Part shown: piece after piece, positions 33,371 to 43,006 of the stretch
Layout of the letters: every line of letters starts with the position of its first letter
How positions within the stretch are numbered: the first letter of the stretch is position 1
Source of the DNA: Legionella longbeachae
GTDB taxonomy: Bacteria > Pseudomonadota > Gammaproteobacteria > Legionellales > Legionellaceae
Reading direction: 5' to 3'
Length of the DNA stretch: 64,000 nucleotides
Assembly: GCF_004283175.1 (NCBI RefSeq)
Contig: NZ_RXNW01000015.1
Span: forward strand, 54,329 to 118,328
Made by a program: the position numbers and the translations under genes
Notes under the pieces: generated by a model
What the model was told of the DNA's origin: nothing
Seen by the model: the letters and a program-made list of their open reading frames with translations, nothing else
Database searches by the model: none

Positions 33371-34574
33371 TCATCAATCTACCCAGAGCGCAAGACTTTC
33401 CAAAAAGGTATTTTTCAAGTTATTAAATGGCATCACCCACGGAACCATCAAAGTCAATGACGTGAATGGTAGCTATGTATTTGGTAATGAAAATGAGAAA
33501 AATGATTCCATTGCTTCCATCACTATAAACAACCCCAAGGCCTATAAAGCCATTCTCGTGGGAGGATCTGTTGGTGCTGGAGCAAGTTACATAGCTGGTG
33601 ATTGGGATACAGATGACCTACAAAAATTAATTGAGATTATTATTAAAAATGACTCCCTCTTCAATAATATTGAAAGTCCAATCGCCCGTTTGTTTAATCT
33701 CATTAGAACAATACACTATAAATTAAAATTTAACTCAATTCGTCGTGCTAAAGAGAATATTTTAGCCCATTATGATTTGGGAAATGATTTCTTTAAATTA
33801 ATTCTTGACACTTCGATGATGTATTCATGTGCTCTTTATAAGCCCTCGGAAATCAGTTTAGAGGAGGCTTCTATAAAAAAAATTCAGGCCATTTGTACTG
33901 CATTGCAACTCAAACCCAGCGATCATATTTTGGAAATAGGTACAGGATGGGGTGGATTTGCATGTTTTGCCGCGCAAGAATATGGATGTAAAGTCACCAC
34001 AACGACGATTTCAGAAAAACAATATCTTTATGTCAAAGACAAAATCAATCAATTGAACTTAAATCATCAGATTGAATTATTAAAAGAAGACTACAGAACG
34101 CTTTCCGGACAATATGATAAAGTAGTTTCAATCGAGATGATTGAGGCCGTTGGACATAAATATTTTGATACTTTTTTTCATCAGTGCCATCAGCTGCTAA
34201 AACCTGAAGGCTTATTTTTCTTACAAGCAATTGTAATTAACGATCAAGTCTATGAAGCTGCAAAAAATGAGGTTGATTTTATTAAGAAATATATTTTCCC
34301 TGGTGGATGCCTTCCCTCAGTGTGCTCCATAAGTCAATCAATTGCCAGCCAAACAACACTGCAATTGTTGTCATTCGAAGATATAGGCCATCATTATATC
34401 TCTACTTTGAACGATTGGCATAAAAAGTTATTAGCAAACAAACAGGAAATTTGTGCCCAAGGATTTCCTGAATCGTTTATTCGCACGTGGGAATTCTATT
34501 TTTGTTATTGTGCTGCAGGCTTTCAGACCAATTACATTAGCGATATCCATGCCTTGTGGCGAAAAAGACGATGA
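33357..34574 (+). CDS. Cyclopropane-fatty-acyl-phospholipid synthase-like methyltransferase
   Basis: 405 residues from the ATG at 33357 (AAAGGA site). It has an N-terminal lipid-binding part, then H-Y-D-L-G-N-D-F-F, M-M-Y-S-C-A-L-Y, the SAM motif I-L-E-I-G-T-G-W-G-G-F, and E-M-I-E-A-V-G-H-K-Y. This is the full Cfa-type arrangement. It transfers a methyl(ene) from SAM to the double bond of membrane acyl chains. With the FAD enzyme it may make a methylated or furan-type fatty acid. It overlaps the DUF2878 gene by an ATGA. Confidence 0.9.
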   Translation: MDKNNHQSTQSARLSKKVFFKLLNGITHGTIKVNDVNGSYVFGNENEKNDSIASITINNPKAYKAILVGGSVGAGASYIAGDWDTDDLQKLIEIIIKNDSLFNNIESPIARLFNLIRTIHYKLKFNSIRRAKENILAHYDLGNDFFKLILDTSMMYSCALYKPSEISLEEASIKKIQAICTALQLKPSDHILEIGTGWGGFACFAAQEYGCKVTTTTISEKQYLYVKDKINQLNLNHQIELLKEDYRTLSGQYDKVVSIEMIEAVGHKYFDTFFHQCHQLLKPEGLFFLQAIVINDQVYEAAKNEVDFIKKYIFPGGCLPSVCSISQSIASQTTLQLLSFEDIGHHYISTLNDWHKKLLANKQEICAQGFPESFIRTWEFYFCYCAAGFQTNYISDIHALWRKRR

Positions 34575-35101
34575 ATACATTACATTACCTAATTCATACA
34601 ACGGCCTATTATTTTGCTTGGTTTGCATGCATCACTCTTGCTGCTCGCGGATATGCATGGATAAGCCCTCTTATCGTTGTTGTTTGTGTTGTGTTACAAT
34701 TGTACTGGCAACATCAATCAGGAAGAGCCCTACAAGGGTTATGGCTTTTATTAGCGATAATCGTCTCTATCAGTACTCTAATCGATAGTGCTCTAGTTTA
34801 TAAAGGAATTGTAATTTATGCAGCAAACCCCTTTTCTCCATATTTTACCTCTCCTTGGATGATAACAATATGGATAAGTTTTACGGTTGTTTTATATGCC
34901 ACATTAAGTAGCCTATTTGATCACCTGTTTTTGCTCGGTTTATTGTCATGCGTAGGTTTTGCCTTGGCATTTCGGATTGGGGCAAGCTTGAGCGCTGCTT
35001 TCTTTCCTTATGGCAGCAATACGACCTGTCTTTTTATCGGGGTACTTTGGTCTGTTTTATTGCCATTTTGCGTATACTGTTATCAAAAGATAAAAGGATA
35101 A
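34571..35101 (+). CDS. DUF2878 membrane protein
   Basis: 176 residues starting in the stop of the Cfa-like gene. Five to six hydrophobic helices, with W-Q-H-Q-S-G-R-A-L-Q-G-L and D-S-A-L-V-Y-K-G-I as characteristic points. DUF2878 proteins accompany Cfa-like clusters. Function unknown; probably an inner-membrane partner. Confidence 0.78.
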   Translation: MNTLHYLIHTTAYYFAWFACITLAARGYAWISPLIVVVCVVLQLYWQHQSGRALQGLWLLLAIIVSISTLIDSALVYKGIVIYAANPFSPYFTSPWMITIWISFTVVLYATLSSLFDHLFLLGLLSCVGFALAFRIGASLSAAFFPYGSNTTCLFIGVLWSVLLPFCVYCYQKIKG

Positions 35102-35107
35102 TCAATA

Positions 35108-35881
35108 ATGTACTCTATTGCTGTTGTAGTAATTTATCTTTTTTTACAAATGAGTTTTATGTGGGGATTATATCGTATTCTAAAAAACCCTTCTGTTGTT
35201 GATGTCTCTTGGTCATTAGGATTAATGGTTTCAGGATTAATTTATTTAAGCGTTACATCTTTAAGTTTTCGTACTCTGATTATTGGCATTCTTCTCATTC
35301 TATGGGCTTTACGCCTGGCATTCTATCTATGGTACACACGAATAAGAAAAGGACATGTTGATAAGCGTTATCTAGAGCTGAGCACCAATTGGAAAATAAG
35401 CCCTTCTCTTGGTTTTTTTATTAACTTTCAACTCCAAGGGCTACTCATTTTTATTATTTCAAGTGGATTTTTTCTGATTAGTAAATCAGGACTGACTCAT
35501 ATTACCATGATTGATATCCTTGCATTTTGTATTATTGCAGTAGGAATAATCGGGGAGACTTTAGCAGATTTGCAACTGCAACGTTTTAAAATGCAACATA
35601 AAGGTGAAGTATGTCACATAGGATTATGGAGTTACTCACGCCATCCCAATTATTTTTTTGATTGGTTGAGCTGGATGGGATTCGCTTTATTTGCGATACA
35701 GTCCAACATAGGATACCTGTTCTTCCTTTCCCCTTTGATGCTTTATGTTATTTTTACCCGTATGACAGGCCCCTTGACAGAAAGAGGCTCGATACAATCA
35801 AGAGGACAAAAATACATTGAGTATCAAAAGCAAACTTCAATGTTTTTCCCTTGGTTTAAGAAAAAAATCGGTTCTGAATGA
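35108..35881 (+). CDS. DUF1295 steroid-5-alpha-reductase-like membrane protein
   Basis: 257 residues, about seven helices. The C-terminal third has G-L-W-S-Y-S-R-H-P-N-Y-F-F-D-W-L-S-W-M-G, the NADPH/heme-like signature of steroid reductase and isoprenylcysteine methyltransferase folds. In this family (COG3752) it is thought to act on lipids. Its end overlaps the convergent DUF2177 gene by 26 bases. Confidence 0.85.
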   Translation: MYSIAVVVIYLFLQMSFMWGLYRILKNPSVVDVSWSLGLMVSGLIYLSVTSLSFRTLIIGILLILWALRLAFYLWYTRIRKGHVDKRYLELSTNWKISPSLGFFINFQLQGLLIFIISSGFFLISKSGLTHITMIDILAFCIIAVGIIGETLADLQLQRFKMQHKGEVCHIGLWSYSRHPNYFFDWLSWMGFALFAIQSNIGYLFFLSPLMLYVIFTRMTGPLTERGSIQSRGQKYIEYQKQTSMFFPWFKKKIGSE

Positions 35882-36269
35882 AGACAGCAAATAAACTACT
35901 TAGTCCACATAAAAGCATTCCCCAAATAAAGTCGATTATTGTGATCTTCCAGGGCCAACTCGCAAGAATTGAGTAATTAGTGAAATCATAGATACCATAA
36001 GTGACAAACCCAAGGACTACTCCTCCAGCTAGTGCTTGCAGGTAATTACCTTGCGCGCCAGGCAGGACAAAATAAATGATGCCTAAGGTAATGCAGACAT
36101 AAACAACTGCTGCTGCCCACCAAATAGGCGCCATGCCCTCGCCTGATGTACGTAGCAACGTGCCGATGTTTTCTGCATATATAGTTTTGGCAATGAAACC
36201 TAGCCAAATCATATCCAAGACAAAGACCCAGATCATCGTCAGAAAAAAAAGCCCTATAAGTTTCATCAT
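35856..36269 (-). CDS. DUF2177 family membrane protein
   Basis: 137 residues and four helices. It starts L-I-G-L-F-F-L-T-M and carries V-L-D-M-I-W-L-G-F, then V-V-L-G-F-V-T-Y-G-I-Y-D-F-T-N-Y, which identifies DUF2177. It is commonly found with the DUF1295/Cfa genes. Role unknown. It follows the desaturase gene by 22 bases on the same strand. Confidence 0.85.
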   Translation of the reverse strand: MMKLIGLFFLTMIWVFVLDMIWLGFIAKTIYAENIGTLLRTSGEGMAPIWWAAAVVYVCITLGIIYFVLPGAQGNYLQALAGGVVLGFVTYGIYDFTNYSILASWPWKITIIDFIWGMLLCGLSSLFAVFIQNRFFS

Positions 36270-36291
36270 AGTTCCCCATAAATATCAGCAT

Positions 36292-37221
36292 CTATTGTTT
36301 CATCAAGTTCTGCTTTAATACAGATTTGGGCACCGATTTAACATCCCAGACGATACCCATGAGTTCTAAAAATTTGATTAGGTAATAAGTAATATCAATT
36401 TCCCACCATCGAAAGCCCTGACGCGCTGATGCGGGGTAATGATGGTGGTTATTATGCCACCCTTCACCAAGCGTAATAAGAGCAAAAAACAGATTGTTTT
36501 TACTGTTATCCGACGTTTCATAACGCCTTGTACCATAGACGTGGCATAGAGAATTGATAATAACAGTTGTATTAAACACTGCCACTAGGGAAACGCTGAA
36601 GCCCCAGACTAACATTTCACCAATACCAGTATTCCATTGCGGTTGATAAGTCTGGAGCATCCAACCGATCATGAAAAGAACAAGAAATAATAATGCTGGC
36701 ATTAAAATATCATAACGCTCAAGAAAAACGAGTTCTGGATATTGCTCTAAATCCCTAACTCGCTCCGGATTGTAGTGATAATGCTTTTTTGTTAGAAACC
36801 AACCCACATGACTGTACCAAAATCCATGTTGCACTGGTGAATGTGCATCCTCTGGCATATCAGACACCATATGGTGCTGCCTATGATGTGCTGCCCACCA
36901 AAGAGGTCCGCGTTGGGCTGATGTCCCTGCAAGAGCCGCAAAAATGAATTGCCAAAAGCGATTGGTTTTGAAGGCCTTATGGGAGAAGTATCGATGATAA
37001 AAAGCACCAATGGTAAACAAACGAAAAAAATACAGAATCATTGCGGTACTAATGGCAATCCAGCTGAAGCGTACATAGAAAACCAGAATACAGCTAAGAT
37101 TGATGAGAAAGAAAGGAATCGCTCGAATCCAATCAATTTTATTGCTCAATGGCTCATCAGGGTTGTACTTATTTTCACTGACAATCCAACTGTGTATCAA
37201 ATTTCCTAAAGACTTCATCAA
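36292..37221 (-). CDS. Acyl-CoA desaturase (membrane di-iron)
   Basis: 309 residues. Three histidine boxes are present: H-R-Y-F-S-H, H-H-R-Q-H-H and H-N-N-H-H, separated by hydrophobic helices, as in delta-9 stearoyl desaturases. It should introduce a cis double bond in acyl chains, making the substrate that the nearby Cfa-like enzyme methylates. The stop is followed at once by the DUF2177 gene. Confidence 0.92.
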   Translation of the reverse strand: MMKSLGNLIHSWIVSENKYNPDEPLSNKIDWIRAIPFFLINLSCILVFYVRFSWIAISTAMILYFFRLFTIGAFYHRYFSHKAFKTNRFWQFIFAALAGTSAQRGPLWWAAHHRQHHMVSDMPEDAHSPVQHGFWYSHVGWFLTKKHYHYNPERVRDLEQYPELVFLERYDILMPALLFLVLFMIGWMLQTYQPQWNTGIGEMLVWGFSVSLVAVFNTTVIINSLCHVYGTRRYETSDNSKNNLFFALITLGEGWHNNHHHYPASARQGFRWWEIDITYYLIKFLELMGIVWDVKSVPKSVLKQNLMKQ

Positions 37222-37270
37222 ATTAATCCCTAATTTTTTTCTAAATCGAAACCATTCATCTACTTAATAA

Positions 37271-37594
37271 CTAATTATTTTTAGTGTGCTTATTCTTTGA
37301 ATAAAGAGGTATATAATCAAAAGTCTGTGGCCCACTTTCTGAGCCACATTCATCGTAAGTATTATCTGCACACAGAAAAAAATCCTCTGCACCATATTCT
37401 GCTGCTCGAGACATCGCTTCGTCAATAGAATTAAAATGCCAGAGCTCTTTTCCTTTATGAATAAATTCATCAGAATCTTTAGCAATAATTTCAACAATAT
37501 ATTCATGAAGTTCGATTGGTGAATATATCAAAGCGATTACTTTAGAACCACTCTTAGCCTGGTTAATTAAATTTTCACGCGTTTGATTTGCCAT
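37271..37594 (-). CDS. Small cytoplasmic protein, DUF6482-like at best
   Basis: 107 residues from the ATG at 37594 (GAGGAATAG upstream); an ATG five codons earlier is possible. It has a beta-alpha pattern (K-V-I-A-L-I-Y-S, then E-Y-I-V-E-I-I, W-H-F-N-S-I-D-E-A) reminiscent of the small DUF6482 family. I am not sure of this match. It stands between the desaturase and the oxidase operon. Confidence 0.5.
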   Translation of the reverse strand: MANQTRENLINQAKSGSKVIALIYSPIELHEYIVEIIAKDSDEFIHKGKELWHFNSIDEAMSRAAEYGAEDFFLCADNTYDECGSESGPQTFDYIPLYSKNKHTKNN

Positions 37595-37658
37595 GATTCT
37601 ATTCCTCATGAAATGGTATTCTCTAAATTATAGCTGCCATTGAGCATTGAAACCGTAC

Positions 37659-38654
37659 CTAATGGTAATGCTCCTCTGTTTTACCTCTGAAAAGAAAATA
37701 GGCATATAAGGTATAAGCAAGTAATATAGGCAGCATAATGGCGACACCGACTAATATAAATGTAAGTGTCGAAGATGGGGCTGCCGCTTCCCAAATGGTA
37801 ATCTGATGTGGAATCAAATAAGGATAAACACTAACAGCTATGCCAATGTAAGAACACAAAAAAATGATAATGCTGTAAATAAATGGCTTGCGTTCGTTAT
37901 TAGAATTTAAAGACAGGTTTCTCCAGGTTAGATAAATGGCAAATGCTGTAATCAAAGGAAGTGGACTTAACCATAAAAAATTAGGAAATTGATACCAGCG
38001 ATTAAAGACTTCTTCACTGTGCAAGGGGGTCCAGATGCTAACAAAAGCTAAAAAGAAACTCACACTAATCAGTAACCCTCGGGCATAGTGGACCATTTTG
38101 GCCTGAAGTTTGCCGCTGCTTTTGATAATCATCCATGTAGCACCAAGAAGCCCATAACCACTTACCAGAGCAACCCCGGTAAATAAGCTAAACGGAGTTA
38201 ACCAACTGGATTGAGTAATTGCCATAGTCTGAGGATTCATTGAAAACCCTTGGACAAAACATCCAAGTATGACCCCTTGGAAAAATGCTGCTGCAATCGA
38301 ACCGATGGCAAATAGCCAGTTCCATACAGGCTTCGACTTATCGGCTTTAAACCGAAACTCAAAACTAACGCCGCGGAAAATCAAGGCAATCAACATGAAC
38401 ATGAGAGGAATATAAAGAACGGGCAAAAGAGCCCCATAAACCTGAGGAAATCCTCCATACAATATGGCGCCGCCAAAAACAAGCCAGGTTTCATTGCCAT
38501 CCCATACTGGGGCAATTGAATTCATCATCTTATCTCTTTCCTTTTCACTGCTGGTAAAAGGAAATAAAATACCAATCCCTAAATCAAAACCATCCAAGAT
38601 AACATACATCATGACAATAAAAGCAAGTAATACAGCAAATATAAGTGGAAGCAT
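37659..38654 (-). CDS. cioB: Cytochrome bd-type quinol oxidase subunit II (CioB/CydB)
   Basis: 331 residues with eight or nine helices. V-I-L-D-G-F-D-L-G-I-G and G-N-E-T-W-L-V-F-G-G are the family markers near the N-terminus. It forms the membrane complex with subunit I, encoded one base upstream. The oxidase reduces O2 using quinol without pumping protons. Confidence 0.92.
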   Translation of the reverse strand: MLPLIFAVLLAFIVMMYVILDGFDLGIGILFPFTSSEKERDKMMNSIAPVWDGNETWLVFGGAILYGGFPQVYGALLPVLYIPLMFMLIALIFRGVSFEFRFKADKSKPVWNWLFAIGSIAAAFFQGVILGCFVQGFSMNPQTMAITQSSWLTPFSLFTGVALVSGYGLLGATWMIIKSSGKLQAKMVHYARGLLISVSFFLAFVSIWTPLHSEEVFNRWYQFPNFLWLSPLPLITAFAIYLTWRNLSLNSNNERKPFIYSIIIFLCSYIGIAVSVYPYLIPHQITIWEAAAPSSTLTFILVGVAIMLPILLAYTLYAYFLFRGKTEEHYH

Positions 38655-40024
38655 TATTTTTTCTCCACATTTAAATCAGTCATGTATTGAAATGCATGAT
38701 GTTCGACTTGATCTTGCTCAATGACTTCTGGACCTAAACGAATGAGTTTCAATAAATAATACATGTAAAACCCAAAAACGACTCCATAAGCAAGCACAAG
38801 CAGTATAAAAGAGATTATCACATCCTCGGCACTGATTGCAGAGATTGCATCATGAGTTTTTAATAAACCGTAAACCACCCAGGGCTGTCTTCCAATTTCA
38901 GCAGTGAGCCATCCCGAAATACTGGCTATAAAACCGAGTGGCGTGATTGCAAAACACCAATAATGAAACCATTTTGCCTGATAAATTTTGTTTTTATAAC
39001 GAAGGAATAAGCCTAAAATTGCTGTTGCAAACATCAGAAGACCGATGCCTACCATAATTCTAAATGAGAAAAACACAGGGGCAACTCTTGGTTGCTGGTC
39101 AGGTGCCACGGAGTCTAAACCGACCATTTTGCCATCCCAGTCATGAGTATTGATAAAACTTGCAAGTCCAGGAATTTCAATAGCATAGTTATTTTGTTGT
39201 TTTGCCTGAGAAGGCCAAGCAAATAATACTAAAGGTGCACCGTTCTGCGTATGCCAAAGCCCCTCCATGGCCGCTGTCTTAAGGGGTTGATACTCTTTAA
39301 CCATAAGCCCCACAATATCACCAACCACAATTTGGACAGGAACAAGAATCAAAGCAGCCCAAAGCGCAAAAGACATAGTTTTCCTTGCTACATTAATTGC
39401 TTTTTTACGAAGCAAATAATAAGAAGCCACCCCCATGATGACAAAGCAAGTTGTCACATAAGAAGCTAGAATCATATGTATAAAGCGAGGCATAAACGAT
39501 GGGTTCATCACTACAGCCCACCAACTGGCAACTACGTATTTCCCAGCAACCATCTCATATCCACTGGGCGTTTGCATCCACGAATTAGCAGACATAATCC
39601 AGAAAGCAGAAATGGTTGTCCCAATGGCGACAAGTAAAGTCGCAATAAAATGCAGTAGCGGTGGCACTTTTTTCCAACCAAAGAGCATTACTCCCAAAAA
39701 ACCTGCTTCAAGAAAAAAGGCTGTTAGTGTTTCATAGGCAAATAATGCACCTAAAACGTTGCCAAACTCGGTGATAAATGGACCAAAATTCGTTCCAATC
39801 TGGTAAGCAAGTACAATGCCTGAAACAACACCCATTCCAAAGGTAAGAGCAAAAATCTTAGTCCAAAGTTTACATATCTCGAAATAAATTGGATTTTTCG
39901 TTTTTAGCCAAAAGAATTCCATGATGACTAAAAAGACGGCCAAACCCAAATTCAATGTTGGAAATAAAATATGAAATCCAATACTAAAACCAAACTGGAT
40001 GCGTGACAGAATTTCCACAAGCAT
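38654..40024 (-). CDS. cioA: Cytochrome bd-type quinol oxidase subunit I (CioA/CydA)
   Basis: 456 residues. His in G-F-H-I-L-F-P (residue 18), a second in W-A-V-V-M-N-P-S-F-M-P-R-F-I-H-M and the S-G-W-L-T-A-E-I-G-R-Q-P-W motif are heme and quinol site markers. The periplasmic Q-loop is short, which points to the cyanide-insensitive (CIO) class rather than the long-loop E. coli CydA. The stop codon overlaps the start of subunit II. Confidence 0.92.
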   Translation of the reverse strand: MLVEILSRIQFGFSIGFHILFPTLNLGLAVFLVIMEFFWLKTKNPIYFEICKLWTKIFALTFGMGVVSGIVLAYQIGTNFGPFITEFGNVLGALFAYETLTAFFLEAGFLGVMLFGWKKVPPLLHFIATLLVAIGTTISAFWIMSANSWMQTPSGYEMVAGKYVVASWWAVVMNPSFMPRFIHMILASYVTTCFVIMGVASYYLLRKKAINVARKTMSFALWAALILVPVQIVVGDIVGLMVKEYQPLKTAAMEGLWHTQNGAPLVLFAWPSQAKQQNNYAIEIPGLASFINTHDWDGKMVGLDSVAPDQQPRVAPVFFSFRIMVGIGLLMFATAILGLFLRYKNKIYQAKWFHYWCFAITPLGFIASISGWLTAEIGRQPWVVYGLLKTHDAISAISAEDVIISFILLVLAYGVVFGFYMYYLLKLIRLGPEVIEQDQVEHHAFQYMTDLNVEKK

Positions 40025-40088
40025 TTCATCACTCCGCTCATTACTAACTGAGTTTTGTAATACAGCTGCTTATATATAATCAGGAAGG

Positions 40089-40133
40089 GGCATTTATTTA
40101 TGAAAATGCCTATCTGCATTTTTTATAATGCAG
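40089..40133. promoter_or_regulatory. Two GCATT/AATGC inverted repeats upstream of cioA
   Basis: GGCATTT-N8-AAATGCC at 40089-40110 and CTGCATT-N6-AATGCAG at 40114-40133 are perfect inverted repeats of related sequence 65-110 bases upstream of the cioA start. They look like operators for a dimeric regulator responding to oxygen, NO or iron-sulfur status. The regulator is not in the window. Confidence 0.45.
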
Positions 40134-40555
40134 AATTACTGCATTACTGTATCTAATGTTAAATTATCGTATAGGTACAATAAATTATCAAATATGTGAC
40201 CGCTATTATTTAAAATAAATAATTAATAATCTTAGTATGACAAGAACTGTCACTCCTATATGCATCTTAAAATAGGAACCGTCCTTATATTTGTGCTTAA
40301 AAAGCAAATAATCCAAACCCCAAAGTAGCAAGTAAATTGGCACTAAAGATAGGGAATAAGCCAATGTCTTACTACTGATCCACAAAATATAGAGAATTAA
40401 AATAATTATGGCACTTGCAAAGAAAATCAGGTTGCAATTTTATTTTGATAAACTCTAAAATGAATTAACTGTCCTTTTCAAGTTAACAAAAAATATTGAA
40501 CTTTTAAATTTCATCAAGCATAGTCAATCTAATCATCTTAATTATGAGATTTACT
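40134..40555. other. Intergenic region without gene
   Basis: No coding or RNA feature recognised. AT-rich, with runs of T and A; it must carry the promoter of the SDR-photolyase pair. Confidence 0.35.
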
Positions 40556-41254
40556 ATGGCCCGTTACTTGATTATCGCGGCAAGCAGTGCAATTGGACAA
40601 TCGCTTACCACTTTTTTGATAAATCGTGGCGACACGGTATTCACTACCGCAAGGGATAATCGTAAAATTAATCCGGATTTTTTACTTGATGCCTGTGATT
40701 TTGATGCAGTCAGTGATGTTTTTCGCAATATTGGCAACATTGATGGTGTAGTTAATTGTGCAGGTTCATTACTGTTGAAAAGTGCCCATGCGACAACATT
40801 TGAAGAGTTCCAGGCCTGCATTAACGCTTCGTTAACCACTGCATTTGCAACAATTCGCGCTGCGGGTTTGATGATGAAAAAAGGCGGCTCAGTAGTATTA
40901 ATTTCATCAGCAGCAGCATTGGTTGGACTTGCAAATCATGAGGCGATTGCTGCAGCAAAAGCGGGAGTAATAGGTCTTGCTCAAGCTGCAGCAGCTACTT
41001 ATGCCCCAAATAACTTAAGAGTTAATGTTGTAGCGCCAGGAATGGTTAGTAGCCCCTTAACCTCTTCCATATTAAATAATCAGTTTGCTTTTAATGCATC
41101 CAAAGCGATGCATCCTTTGGGACGTATTGGAACACCAGAGGATATCGCTCAAGCGATTATTTTTTTATTAAGTCCAGAAAATAGTTGGATAACTGGGCAA
41201 GTTCTTGCAGTGGATGGGGGCTTAAGCCATGTTCGCCCCAAAATGAAAATTTAG
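40556..41254 (+). CDS. SDR-family protein lacking the catalytic Tyr
   Basis: 232 residues from the ATG at 40556 (an ATG at 40544 is possible). The NAD fold start A-A-S-S-A-I-G-Q, the N-C-A-G strand and the N-V-V-A-P-G-M-V segment mark a short-chain dehydrogenase. At the active site, the expected Y-x-x-x-K reads I-A-A-A-K, so the Tyr is replaced by Ile; the Ser (I-S-S-A) and Lys remain. Similar Tyr-less SDRs are, as I recall, found beside photolyase-related genes elsewhere. A binding rather than oxidoreductase role is possible. Confidence 0.8.
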   Translation: MARYLIIAASSAIGQSLTTFLINRGDTVFTTARDNRKINPDFLLDACDFDAVSDVFRNIGNIDGVVNCAGSLLLKSAHATTFEEFQACINASLTTAFATIRAAGLMMKKGGSVVLISSAAALVGLANHEAIAAAKAGVIGLAQAAAATYAPNNLRVNVVAPGMVSSPLTSSILNNQFAFNASKAMHPLGRIGTPEDIAQAIIFLLSPENSWITGQVLAVDGGLSHVRPKMKI

Positions 41255-41275
41255 CTAACTAAGAAAAAACAATTT

Positions 41276-42813
41276 ATGACAAAACTCTGCTTTATTTTAG
41301 GCGATCAATTGAGTGACACTTTGTCTGCACTTCGTGAAATCAATAGACATGATGATGTTGTCTTGATGTGTGAAGTGACAGAAGAGGCAACGTATGTCCG
41401 TCATCATCCTAAGAAAATTGCATTTTTGTTCTCTGCAATGCGCCACTTTGCTCAAACACTCACGATTAAAGGATATGATGTCCGCTATACAAAGTTTGAT
41501 GATCCAGACAATCAAGGAAGTCTGGTCAAAGAACTGATGCGAGCCGTTGAAGAAATAAAACCTTCAACAATAAATCTTACTCAGCCAGGGGAATGGCGCG
41601 TTCTTAAAATGTTTGAGGACTTGAAAAGTAAATTACCCGTTCCATTAATAATTTACGAAGACAATCGCTTTTTATGCACTATAAATGAATTTAAAGCTTG
41701 GGCCAAAGGAAAAAAACAACTACGCATGGAGTTTTTTTACCGGATGATGCGTCAAAAATATCGCATTTTAATTGATAGTAATGATAATCCAATCGGGGGC
41801 TCCTGGAATTACGATGCGCAAAATCGTAATCCTGCAAAACACATTCCCTCATTTCCAAAACGCTTGAATTATCCAGAAGATGAGATTACTGTCGAAGTTT
41901 TGAGATTGGTGAAAAAAAAATTTCAAACAATTTTGGGCAATTGATTCCCTTTGAATTGGCAGTGACTCGTGCTGATGCCTTATCGGAAGCACATTATTTC
42001 ATTGAACATTGTCTTATCTCTTTTGGCGACTATCAGGATGCGATGTTAACCCATGAAACCAGTTTATTTCATTCAAGATTGTCGTTTTATCTTAATGCCG
42101 GACTGTTATTACCTATAGAATTATGTCGTATTGCAGAACAGGCTTATCTGCAACAAAAAGCACCTCTTAATTCAGTAGAAGGATTCATACGTCAAATTCT
42201 AGGATGGCGAGAATACATTCGTGGTATTTATTGGTATTTTATGCCTGCCTACAAAGAAATGAATCACTTTCAAGCAACAAGGGCTTTGCCTGCTTTTTTT
42301 TGGGGATCAGACACTAAAATGTTTTGTATTAAAGAAGTAGTTCGCCAAACGTCGGTAGAGGCTTATTCGCATCATATCCAACGACTCATGATAACCGGTA
42401 ATTTTGCGTTACTTGCAGGCATCAATCCCAAAGAAGTCTGTGAATGGTATCTTGCTGTTTATGCTGATGCCTATGAGTGGGTAGAGCTCCCCAATACTTT
42501 AGGTATGGCACTATATGCTGATGGTGGTTTGATGGCAAGCAAACCTTATGCTGCCAGTGGGAAATACATTCAGCGCATGAGTAATTTTTGTGAATCATGC
42601 TCCTATAAGCCAAATACATTATTAGGAGAAAAAGCATGTCCATTTAATGCATTATATTGGAATTTTCTTAAACAAAATGAAGACAAGCTTAAAAATAATC
42701 CTCGACTTCATTATGCTTATATGAATTGGCAAAAAATGCCCTCTGATAAAAAAGAAGCAATACATGCTCAGGCTCAAGAAATTTTATCTTCTTTAGATTC
42801 AGGACGTCTTTAA
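41276..42813 (+). pseudogene. FeS photolyase/cryptochrome (PhrB-like), frameshifted
   Basis: Together the two frames make a deoxyribodipyrimidine photolyase-related protein of about 510 residues. Part 1 (41276-41944) has C-F-I-L-G-D-Q-L-S-D and the antenna-domain end. Part 2 (to 42813) has Q-D-A-M, G-W-R-E-Y-I-R-G, and the four cysteines F-C-I-K-E, C-E-S-C and A-C-P-F expected to bind a 4Fe-4S cluster. The frames meet at 41920-41935. Adding one T to the TTT at 41920-41922 restores F-S-N-N-F-G-Q-L-I-P-F-E, the family's usual junction. So a single-base loss, or sequencing error, splits it. Confidence 0.82.
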
Positions 42814-43006
42814 GCTCGCGTATTAAGAGCCCAAATGATCTCGTTGAGAACATTTGAAAAAATAAGCCACAAAAAATAGGGTGATACTAATTAGGTACTT
42901 GCTCTACCCTTATTTTCATCAACGGTAAAAAATCATGTTTATCGAGTTGTCTTTAGAGTTTCTTTCAATCAGTATTGGTGGAACACCCCGCAGTACATTT
43001 TTTATC

